In this document: piece by piece, positions 1 to 5,203 of the stretch
Layout: each line of letters opens with the position of its first letter
Position numbering within the stretch: position 1 is the stretch's first letter
Source of the DNA: Acidimicrobiia bacterium
Lineage (GTDB): Bacteria; Actinomycetota; Acidimicrobiia; Acidimicrobiales; SZUA-35
Direction: 5' to 3'
Assembly: GCA_029857855.1 (NCBI GenBank)
Contig: JAOUGG010000132.1
Span: 1-6,762 of the forward strand
Length of the DNA: 6,762 nucleotides
Program-made: the position numbers and the translations under genes
The notes under the pieces: model-generated
The model's database searches: none
Told to the model about the DNA's origin: nothing
The model's input: the letters and a program-made list of their open reading frames with translations, nothing else

Positions 1-11
1 CCCCCCGCAGT

Positions 12-45
12 CTGAGCCGCACCCTGAGTCGCAAACCGAGCCGCA
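12..45. repeat. Short 12-bp-period tandem repeat (three units)
   Basis: Three imperfect units start at 12, 24 and 36: CTGAGCCGCA, CTGAGTCGCA and CCGAGCCGCA, each separated by two variable bases, giving an exact 12-bp period. Twelve bases is four codons, so the repeat could sit in a coding sequence. The plus frame that is open from base 2 to 391 reads it as a Pro/Glu/Gln-rich stretch (SEPHPESQTEPQ), which would suit the low-complexity tail of a protein entering from the left. The rest of that frame does not look like a protein, so I call only the repeat. Confidence 0.45.
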
Positions 46-172
46 GCTCAAGATCCCGCGGCGAAGTGCTCTACCGGTGAAGCCCAGAAGCCTTCGCCAG
101 CGGCGCAGTTCCCCACACACCGCCGGGGTCGGCACAGCTGCGCCCTGCTGCGAGCGCAAAATCGTCCATTCG

Positions 173-344
173 TCAGCTTGTCAGTGGCACTTCCCGGAGC
201 GGGTTGCCGCCGTCGACAAACAGGCGCCCCCGGACACTGGCGTCGATAAATCCCACCGCCGACGCGGCCAGGTGGCGTACGGGATCTTTGGTCCATGGCT
301 CGAGACGACGCCACTGTGGCCAGACGTCGCCCCGAGCCTTTTGG
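173..344 (-). pseudogene. Possible C-terminal fragment of an unidentified gene
   Basis: Just downstream of the tetR stop, one minus-strand frame reads like a real protein end: RRLEPWTKDPVRHLAAS, then a stretch ending GRLFVDGGNPLREVPLTS and a TGA at 175-173. It has a sensible residue mix and high GC at third positions, unlike the other frames. No start codon or plausible N-terminus exists, because the frame runs back into the tetR gene out of phase. I infer the remaining end of a gene whose 5' part was lost when tetR was joined to it. I do not recognise the family. The rest of 1-344 holds nothing else I can support. A chance open frame is the main alternative. Confidence 0.28.
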
Positions 345-1007
345 CTACTGTTGGCAATCCGCCTTTGAGCGGGCGAGGCCGTCGAGAATGAGGTCGAGCA
401 CATAGCCAAACTCGTCATGGTTGCTATGGCCGTCAACGTGGTATCTCACGTGCTCAGCGACACGCGGATAGTCGCCTTGGGTGAGCAGGCCCTTCACGCG
501 GTTGCGCATTTCTTCTGTATCGGTCCGCGTGTCGCCGTAGGCAACGCGCTGTCGGGCGAACCCCTGAATGTGGTTTGTCAGAGCGTGGAATCCGAGATCG
601 GCTACATCCGGCGGCAGCTGAGCGCCGGCAAGCACTTCAAGCAGCTGTTCCGTGAGCGCGAATCGATACGGGCCCGGCCAGACAGTGGACCATTCTGGGA
701 TCGCCCACGGATGGCGGAGGAGAGCCTCATGCGTCGCTACAGCGAGCTGTCGAGCGGCCGCGGTCCAATCGCCGGTGGTTTCTAGCTCGACCTCGCTGGC
801 AACCCGATCGACAAGTGCTTCGACGAGTGTGTCCTTGTCGGCGACGTAGTGGTAGAGCGACATCACGCCAGCTCCAAGTTCGGTAGCGAGCTTGCGCATG
901 CTCAGCTGTTCGATCCCCTGCTCGTCCGCCATTCCAAGTGCTGTCTCCACAATGTGGTCCAGCGTGAGGACTGGTTTACCGCCGCGTTTCTTTTTGGGCC
1001 GTCCCAT
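345..1007 (-). CDS. TetR/AcrR-family transcriptional regulator with TetR_C_1-type C-terminal domain
   Basis: A 220-residue one-component repressor, acting as a dimer on DNA and released by a small ligand. Residues 2-11 form a basic arm (GRPKKKRGGK). The helix-turn-helix is about residues 16-60, with the recognition part SMRKLATELGAGVMSLYHYV at 36-55, a classic TetR motif. The all-helical C-terminal half ends in FGYVLDLILDGL, which matches the closing helix of the tetracycline-repressor-like C-terminal domain (TetR_C_1). Length is normal for the family. An upstream in-frame start at 1103 would add 32 residues, but that stretch is unlike protein and covers the promoter. The ATG at 1007 has GGGAG seven bases upstream. 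It is divergent from the membrane gene at 1060, with a palindrome between them, so it probably represses both itself and that gene. The ligand cannot be told from sequence. Confidence 0.9.
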   Translation of the reverse strand: MGRPKKKRGGKPVLTLDHIVETALGMADEQGIEQLSMRKLATELGAGVMSLYHYVADKDTLVEALVDRVASEVELETTGDWTAAARQLAVATHEALLRHPWAIPEWSTVWPGPYRFALTEQLLEVLAGAQLPPDVADLGFHALTNHIQGFARQRVAYGDTRTDTEEMRNRVKGLLTQGDYPRVAEHVRYHVDGHSNHDEFGYVLDLILDGLARSKADCQQ

Positions 1008-1034
1008 GAAACATCTCCCGCTGGTGGAGTTTTC

Positions 1035-1045
1035 GTACACTGTAC
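1035..1045. promoter_or_regulatory. Palindromic operator candidate for the TetR regulator
   Basis: GTACA-C-TGTAC is a perfect inverted repeat around one central base, in the 52-bp gap between tetR and the DUF6326 gene. It lies immediately upstream of the rightward -10 box and overlaps the leftward one, so a bound dimer would block both promoters. Its left half belongs to the 9-mer TTCGTACAC (1032-1040), which recurs at 1067-1075, exactly 35 bp downstream in the same orientation; that second copy may be a further half-site. TetR proteins usually bind such short palindromes near their own gene. That this regulator binds it is inference. Confidence 0.55.
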
Positions 1046-1049
1046 TATA
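1044..1049 (-). promoter_or_regulatory. -10 box of the leftward tetR promoter
   Basis: On the minus strand the sequence reads TATAGT (1049 down to 1044), one mismatch from consensus. It predicts a start near 1037 and a leader of about 30 bases containing the GGGAG ribosome binding site. It shares four bases with the rightward TATAAT, so polymerase could hardly occupy both at once. The -35 region is weak. Confidence 0.45.
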
Positions 1050-1051
1050 AT
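1046..1051 (+). promoter_or_regulatory. -10 box of the rightward, probably leaderless promoter
   Basis: TATAAT, a perfect consensus -10 hexamer, ends nine bases before the ATG at 1060, so transcription should begin at about 1058 and leave almost no 5' leader. No good -35 hexamer is visible at normal spacing (GGTGGA at 1023-1028), and no Shine-Dalgarno sequence precedes the ATG. Leaderless transcripts of this geometry are common in Actinobacteria. Confidence 0.6.
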
Positions 1052-1059
1052 CTCGATCC

Positions 1060-1566
1060 ATGACTATTCGTACACCGCACCATAACGGCCCAGTGTCGAC
1101 CATAATGACCTTCCCGGCGACCCTTTCGTCCAGGACGGCGGGCCCTCAACTGTTGTCAACGATCTGGATCTCCGTGCTTCTCAGCATGCTTTTTCGCGAC
1201 GTGCACGAGTACCTCCGCGAAGGTTTCATTGCTGAACTTGCGAACTCGGGAACGGTGAACGGCGGTGAGGTCACCGGCACGACGCTCCTCGTCTCAGGGA
1301 TCGTGCTGCAACTGCCGCTCGCCATGGTCGTCCTGGCACGGGTTCTGCCTCGACGAACGAACCGACTCGCCAACATTATGGTCGCCGCGATAATGGCAAT
1401 GGGTGTTGCCGGCACGTGGCCCAAAGACGCTGACGACATCGTCTTCGGTATCTTCCAGCTGGCCAGCCTCGCCTTCATCGCCGTCATCAGCTATCGGTGG
1501 TCGAATGACGACGCGCCGCACGAACCCGTTGCCTTGTCAGGCCATGCCAAGACGGCCCAAAGGTGA
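1060..1566 (+). CDS. DUF6326-type small integral membrane protein
   Basis: 168 residues with four predicted membrane helices at about 29-46, 73-94, 102-119 and 124-146. The pattern LLSTIWISVLLSMLFRDV, a Gly/Ala-rich loop, then LQLPLAMVVLARVLPRRTNR, a helix, and a final helix ending in YRW is what I recall of the DUF6326 family. Its biochemical function is unknown; the protein should sit in the cytoplasmic membrane. The ATG at 1060 is chosen because the perfect -10 box places the transcript start almost on it; an internal ATG at 1105 is the alternative. The gene is divergent from a TetR regulator and is probably repressed by it. The last bases overlap a GTG start (GTGA, 1563-1566) of a short downstream frame. 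Family assignment is from remembered pattern, not a search. Confidence 0.82.
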   Translation: MTIRTPHHNGPVSTIMTFPATLSSRTAGPQLLSTIWISVLLSMLFRDVHEYLREGFIAELANSGTVNGGEVTGTTLLVSGIVLQLPLAMVVLARVLPRRTNRLANIMVAAIMAMGVAGTWPKDADDIVFGIFQLASLAFIAVISYRWSNDDAPHEPVALSGHAKTAQR

Positions 1567-1739
1567 GTAGTGCTAGCACTCTCGACGATTTCCTCCGCAA
1601 GCGTGACGTGATGGACACACCGAATGGAGCGGTGCCGAGCTGGTGCTTCTCCGCGACAAGCTCGCCGACGTCGACGACCGCCCGGCTCGATCACGCCGAC
1701 TGCGGTGCCGCCGAGATCTGTCACATCCTCAACCGATAG
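1563..1739 (+). pseudogene. Short coupled ORF, probably a decayed or frame-broken small gene
   Basis: A GTG at 1563 overlaps the stop of the membrane gene in a GTGA quartet, the typical mark of translational coupling, and opens a 58-codon frame ending at TAG 1737-1739. The beginning (SSASTLDDFLRKRDVMDTPN) and the end (LDHADCGAAEICHILNR) look like protein. The middle, about residues 25-40, is a Ser/Thr-rich run unlike either flank. Over that middle another frame gives a better text (GAELVLLRDKLADVDDRPA, about 1631-1687). Reading the start in one frame, the middle in the other and the end back in the first would need two opposite single-base changes. I infer decay or two compensating changes. 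I do not recognise the family. It could also be an intact 58-residue protein. Confidence 0.35.
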
Positions 1740-1770
1740 CGGCCCGTCCCGATCGGCCGGGCTCGGGCCG
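1740..1770. terminator. Bidirectional terminator-like hairpin between converging genes
   Basis: CGGCCCG (1740-1746) pairs with CGGGCCG (1764-1770), and inside it CCCG (1748-1751) pairs with CGGG (1758-1761) around a six-base loop, with only small internal bulges. The structure begins right after the TAG of the plus-strand short ORF and ends at the base before the TAA of the minus-strand ankyrin gene (1773-1771). There is no T-run on either side. Such GC-rich hairpins without a U-tail are often proposed as terminators in high-GC Gram-positives. Position and strength support the call; function is inferred. Confidence 0.55.
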
Positions 1771-2385
1771 TTACCGGACGTCGACAGTCAACAGCTCGAC
1801 CAGTTCTCGATGACCGTGATGAACCGCCCAACCCGCGGCGTCACTGCCAACCATGCCATCGCGAATCTCGGGATCGGCACCAACCTCGAGGAGCCACTCA
1901 ACCAACCCACGATCCCCACGCCAAACCGCGGCATGAAGCTCAGTGCCGCGCCAGTGATATCCCGGAGGCTTCGCATTGACGTTGACCCCCTCATTCAGCA
2001 GCCGCGCTGCCGCCTCGCGCTGACCGGCGTCGATCGCCATCACAAAGGCATGATCAACAATCGAACCGGGATCATTCGCGAGACCGGCCGGGATCGTGTC
2101 AGGAAACGGTGAACCGATCGGACCAGCGTCCGAAGCCAACACCCCTCCCCCGACGAACCGCTCGATGGCCCCAGAATCGCCGAGACCAGCAGCCGTGCTC
2201 AAAGCCCTGACACGAGCCCCACGAGCCAACAGGCGCTCGGCGATCTCGATGTTGGCCCAGTACACAGCCTCATCCAGCGGAGTCCATGCCCTGTCCTCGC
2301 CATCGACGTGAACCCCACGATCGAGCAGGAACTCCAACACCGCACGGCTGTCACATCCCGCCCGCCGCGAATCCGACGCTGACAT
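1771..2385 (-). CDS. Ankyrin-repeat protein
   Basis: About 204 residues from the ATG at 2385, made largely of ankyrin repeats, helix-turn-helix modules that bind protein partners. Visible repeats: a partial one at 11-34 (AVLEFLLDRGVHV), one at 35-60 (TPLDEAVYWANIEIAERLL), a degenerate one at 61-80, one at 112-138 (REAAARLLNEGVNVNA), one at 147-172 (ELHAAVWRGDRGLVEWLLEVGADP) whose core is canonical, and a closing repeat at 181-203. The linker at 81-110 is not repeat-like. There is no signal peptide, so it is probably cytoplasmic. The start is unsure: the frame is open back to an ATG at 2499, but residues from there read poorly, and neither start has a clear ribosome binding site. Many relatives have more repeats at the N-terminus, so a lost 5' end is possible. 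No neighbour suggests its partner. Confidence 0.75.
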   Translation of the reverse strand: MSASDSRRAGCDSRAVLEFLLDRGVHVDGEDRAWTPLDEAVYWANIEIAERLLARGARVRALSTAAGLGDSGAIERFVGGGVLASDAGPIGSPFPDTIPAGLANDPGSIVDHAFVMAIDAGQREAAARLLNEGVNVNAKPPGYHWRGTELHAAVWRGDRGLVEWLLEVGADPEIRDGMVGSDAAGWAVHHGHRELVELLTVDVR

Positions 2386-2567
2386 CTGGGTTGATCGTTC
2401 GATTGCGCTCAACCAGCACCCGCCCGGTAATCGCGACCTGACGATAACTCCGCAGCGCCACATATCATGCGAAGTCGAGTGCTGTTGGTCGTAACCCATG
2501 CCGGACCCGATCCGAGTGGATGGCGGTCGAGGCGGCCTGATCTCTCGCGTTTCGCCTGTTCAGCGCC

Positions 2568-2730
2568 TCACGACAGAGTTTCGGGCGCCCACAGGCCTTC
2601 TGCCGAGAGGACGCCCACTACCGCTCCATCGAGCCCGAGCGCAGCATCGGCGATCGCATCCCCGGCGCACCCCCCGGGCGAATGCCCCGAGCGCTGCGGT
2701 GATCACGGCTGCCTCGATGTCGGTTCTCAT
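2568..2730 (-). pseudogene. Small ORF (53 codons if one base is removed) broken at a homopolymer
   Basis: The ATG at 2730 follows a strong GGAGGAA ribosome binding site and lies 47 bp after the membrane gene on the same strand, so the two probably share a transcript. The frame begins MRTDIEAAVITAALGAFARG and then hits a run of six C on the plus strand (2670-2675; G6 in the gene). Past the run the frame becomes Arg/Cys-rich nonsense, while the frame shifted by one base reads well (GDAIADAALGLDGAVVGVL, then SAEGLWAPETLS and TGA at 2570-2568). Taking the run as five bases gives a single 53-residue, mildly hydrophobic protein. The break may be a true mutation, a slippage switch, or a sequencing error. 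I do not recognise the family; the start could be the surviving end of a longer gene. Confidence 0.5.
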
Positions 2731-2777
2731 GATTCCTCCTCGTCGGAGGTCGATGCGTCGTCAGGACGGTCAGCTGT

Positions 2778-3470
2778 TCAAGCGCGCACCAGCCGTACGC
2801 CGGTCGCAAACAGCCACACGAGCCAGGCGGCGAGGCCGGGCAGCCCCACGAACAGGAGCGCCGAGCCGTCCGCGATCGCGAGGCTGGCCGCCCCGGCGGC
2901 GAGCAGCAGGCCTCCCCCGGCCACACCGAGCAGACGCTGCCACGGCGGCGTCAGCCCGCTCGCATGCGCCGCCAGCGCAGCGCCGATGAAGGTGGTGCCG
3001 AGCGCCGGCAGCGCCAGCGCGAACGCTGCTGCATGCAGCTGCCAGGCGAGCTCGAACACCGGACTCGGCTCGGCGAGCTCGCCGGCGGACAGCACGGCTC
3101 CGATCCACAGAACGGCGTAGAGCGCGAAGGCCGCCGAAAGAGTCGCGCCCGCGGCCACCGCGAGGCGCGACCAGACCGCGCCCGCACCCCCGCGGCGCAA
3201 GACGAGCCCGTGGAGACCGCTCAGGAACCCGAGCAGCAGCGGTAGGTGCAGCGCCTCTTGGCCGACCGCGATCGCGACCACGACCCGGTTCTGCTGGTGC
3301 CAGGCGAGCACCTCCTTGATCGGGTCCCCGTAGCCTGGCGCACCGGCCCAACCAAACATCGCGTTCTGGATCACCATCGACGCTGCAAACGCGATCGCCG
3401 TCGCGCCGACAACTCGCTCTCGGAGCGCTCGGGTCGGGGTGGTCCGCGTCGTTGCCGCTGTTGCGCTCAT
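2778..3470 (-). CDS. Six-helix integral membrane protein of unknown function
   Basis: 230 residues with six likely membrane helices at about 20-42, 63-90, 100-127, 139-169, 178-200 and 203-226. Between the first two lies a polar loop with GDPIKEVLAWHQQNR, followed by a helix ending LLLGFLSGLHGL; these polar and His residues inside an otherwise Ala/Leu-rich protein are the parts most likely to be conserved. The N-terminus is Thr/Arg-rich and cytoplasmic by charge. I chose the ATG at 3470, which has GGGAGAAG six bases upstream; the open frame runs back to 3704 but that part belongs to gene debris. The ATG overlaps the TGA of another minus-strand frame (ATGA, 3470-3467). The broken small ORF follows 47 bp downstream. 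No specific family is recognised. Confidence 0.78.
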   Translation of the reverse strand: MSATAATTRTTPTRALRERVVGATAIAFAASMVIQNAMFGWAGAPGYGDPIKEVLAWHQQNRVVVAIAVGQEALHLPLLLGFLSGLHGLVLRRGGAGAVWSRLAVAAGATLSAAFALYAVLWIGAVLSAGELAEPSPVFELAWQLHAAAFALALPALGTTFIGAALAAHASGLTPPWQRLLGVAGGGLLLAAGAASLAIADGSALLFVGLPGLAAWLVWLFATGVRLVRA

Positions 3471-3723
3471 TCTGGGCTTCTCCCGGTTCCTGAGCTGGTC
3501 CATGCTGCTGCGAGCTTCGCCTGGACCGGGAGCTGCCGGTCCTCTAGCGCGGTGAGTTCTGCTGTCTGGGTTCTCGCGTCGGCGGCGTGGGTTAAGGGTT
3601 GCAATCGCCCCTCCGACCCCACTACCAACCCTCGGGGCGACCCAGAGTTTGGCTCGGTTGTTTTGGTGGTCGTAAAGGATCTCCAGCTTGGCTGCTTCGT
3701 ACACTTCATCCTGGCCGACCTGC
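3471..3723 (-). pseudogene. Gene debris, possibly the C-terminal tail of a serine recombinase
   Basis: Between the membrane gene and the cut-off ABC ATPase, one minus frame reads QDEVYEAAKLEILYDHQNN and then RAKLWVAPRVGSGVGG (about 3716-3610). A short aromatic/charged strand followed by a Val/Gly-rich end resembles, from memory, the tail of actinobacterial large serine recombinases, but no catalytic domain is present. Closer to the membrane gene a different frame reads TAELTALEDRQLPVQAKLAA (about 3570-3500), which would form a coiled coil, and stops at 3469-3467, overlapping the next ATG. Neither piece has its own start or ribosome binding site. The two may come from the same lost gene in different frames or from separate ones. 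No inverted repeats marking an insertion sequence are visible. Confidence 0.28.
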
Positions 3724-3813
3724 TCACGACGTTCCGGGTTCGCAACGCAACGAGACGTCGCGCACGACCGGCCCTTGTTTGTAGCTCTTGGTGAGAGCGG
3801 TTGTTGTGATCAT
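3724..3813 (-). pseudogene. Truncated ABC-transporter ATP-binding protein (first 29 codons only)
   Basis: From ATG 3813 the minus strand encodes MITTTALTKSYKQGPVVRDV followed by SLRCEPGT, Ser and a stop. This is the typical opening of a DrrA/CcmA-type exporter ATPase: first beta strand, the LTKSY aromatic A-loop that stacks on adenine, then the strand leading to the PG turn. In intact relatives the next residues lead into the Walker A P-loop (GPNGAGKST); here the sequence ends one residue after CEPGT, so there is no Walker A, signature motif or Walker B, and the product cannot bind or hydrolyse ATP. The gene is divergent from the histidine kinase, an arrangement in which such kinases commonly control the exporter. 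I infer a deletion that removed the rest of the ATPase and any permease gene. Confidence 0.75.
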
Positions 3814-3924
3814 GTGTCCAGCCTGAACCGGCCGGTGCGCCGCCGCATCGGGCGGACGGCCACGATCCGAAGTCCGAAGGGAGGCTGGCCGCTTCCGACG
3901 TTTGGCCTTTCGTTGGTTGTAGTG

Positions 3925-3967
3925 TCGACTTTCGTCGATGTTGCACGGGGGCCCTGAGCCGTACGCT
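3925..3967 (+). promoter_or_regulatory. Promoter of the two-component operon with an upstream inverted repeat
   Basis: TACGCT (3962-3967) fits the TAnnnT -10 pattern and ends seven bases before the ATG at 3974, so the transcript should start at the A of that ATG: a leaderless mRNA. TTGCAC (3941-3946) is a possible -35, with a slightly short 15-bp spacer. Directly upstream, TCGAC-TTTC-GTCGA (3925-3938) is a perfect 5-bp inverted repeat, well placed for an activator such as the cognate response regulator. The promoter is fairly supported; the regulator link is inference. Confidence 0.45.
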
Positions 3968-3973
3968 CTAACT

Positions 3974-5203
3974 ATGTCCTGGCTTCGCAGACTGTGGGCC
4001 CAGACCGCCCCCACGGCGATGCTGGCACCGAGCGACTCGGCTCATGCAGACAAGGTGGCGCCCAGGAGTGGTCGCGACTGGTCCGTCGACGCCGGTGCCT
4101 TCGTCATCGCCGCCGCTCTCGGCGCTCTCATCCTGAGCGTCCCCGTAGATGACGCCGCCAATCGGATGACCTCGGGGCAGGCGGCCACCGACCTCGCGCT
4201 CGGAGCCATCTGCTGTCTCTCCCTGTGGTGGCGGCGGCGCTGGCCGTTCGGTGTGGCGCTGGCTTGCGTCCTGTTGGGTGCATTCTCGACGTTTGGCACG
4301 GTGGCCGGCCTGTTCGCACTGTCCTCGCTGGCTGTGCACCGCCATGTCCGGCCCGCCCTGCTCGTGGCCGCTCTGTTCGTTCCGTCCGCAGTGGTGTGCT
4401 CGATCTGGCTCGGGCGGACCAACACCTGGTCGGTGGTGCTGCCGACGCTGGCGCTTGCCGCCGCCGCAACCGCATGGGGCATGTTCATCCGTGCCCGGCG
4501 TCAGCTCCTGTTCACCCTGCGCGACCGTGCCCAACGGGCCGAGGCCGATCAGCTCGTCCGCGCCGAACGTGCACGCCTGGCCGAGCGAACCCGCATCGCA
4601 CGGGAGATGCATGACGTGCTCGCCCACCGCATCTCCCTGGTGGCGCTGCACGCCGGGGCGCTCGAGGTCGCACTCGACCTGCCTCCCGCTCAGGTGCGGG
4701 AGAGCGCAGCGCTGTTGCGGTTGACGGCCCACCAGGCGCTGGAGGAGCTGCGGGACGTGATCGGCGTGCTGCGGGAGGATCCGGGGCAGGAACGGCCATC
4801 GACGGTGCCACAACCGACGTTGGCTGACATTCCACGCTTGGTGGAAGAGACTCGCCGTTCCGGCGCAAAGATCGACTTCGAGATGCAGGTGGACAGTGCA
4901 GCTGCCGCACCCGGCCCCCTGGGTCGTGACGCCTATCGCATCGTGCAGGAAGCGCTGACCAACATCAGCAAGCACGCTCGCGGCACCCACGCCCAGGTTC
5001 GGGTGGCGGGAGCGCCGAACCGCGGCCTACACGTCAGCGTTCGGAACCCACCCGCAGTGGCCACCCACGACCGTCCGGCTCCGCCGGGTTCCGGCACCGG
5101 CCTCCTTGGTTTGCAGGAGCGGGTGACCCTGGCCAATGGCGTCCTGGTGCACGGACCGGACGCTTCCGGTGACTTCGTCGTCGAGGCCGACCTGCCGTGG
5201 TGA
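3974..5203 (+). CDS. Sensor histidine kinase, DesK/NarL-type (HisKA_3)
   Basis: 409 residues. The N-terminal sensor is a bundle of about six membrane helices between residues 40 and 171, with almost no extracellular domain, so it probably senses the membrane or something in it. A linker coiled coil (about 175-208) leads to the HisKA_3 domain with the H-box AREMHDVLAHRISLVALHAG; His213 is the phosphorylated residue. The ATPase domain follows, with the N-box QEALTNISKHA (325-335) and the glycine-rich GSGTGLLGLQERV (372-384). The usual Asp-Gly of the G1 box is missing: the strand reads VRNPPAVA. I recall this as normal in one actinobacterial subfamily with the ending LPW. The start at 3974 fits a leaderless promoter; an upstream ATG at 3938 would add 12 residues. 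It overlaps the response regulator gene by four bases and should phosphorylate that protein. Confidence 0.93.
   Translation: MSWLRRLWAQTAPTAMLAPSDSAHADKVAPRSGRDWSVDAGAFVIAAALGALILSVPVDDAANRMTSGQAATDLALGAICCLSLWWRRRWPFGVALACVLLGAFSTFGTVAGLFALSSLAVHRHVRPALLVAALFVPSAVVCSIWLGRTNTWSVVLPTLALAAAATAWGMFIRARRQLLFTLRDRAQRAEADQLVRAERARLAERTRIAREMHDVLAHRISLVALHAGALEVALDLPPAQVRESAALLRLTAHQALEELRDVIGVLREDPGQERPSTVPQPTLADIPRLVEETRRSGAKIDFEMQVDSAAAAPGPLGRDAYRIVQEALTNISKHARGTHAQVRVAGAPNRGLHVSVRNPPAVATHDRPAPPGSGTGLLGLQERVTLANGVLVHGPDASGDFVVEADLPW

Noticed and set aside
1..391. Plus-strand frame open from the left edge to 391 as the 3' end of a gene
   Set aside because: Only the first dozen residues look like a low-complexity protein tail; the remainder is Arg/Pro/Ser-rich text without motifs and ends inside tetR.
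1035..1075. The repeated TTCGTACAC 9-mer as a target-site duplication
   Set aside because: The 26 bp between the copies holds promoter elements and the beginning of a gene, not an inserted element; an operator half-site is more likely.
2467..3120. A 217-codon plus-strand frame across the small ORF and the membrane gene
   Set aside because: It is Ser/Ala/Pro/Arg-rich, has no motif, and opposes a membrane protein with clear helices and a ribosome binding site.
3968..4990. A 340-codon open frame on the minus strand opposite the histidine kinase
   Set aside because: The kinase on the plus strand has all family motifs; the opposite frame is Gly/Gln/His-rich without any domain and is a GC-content shadow.
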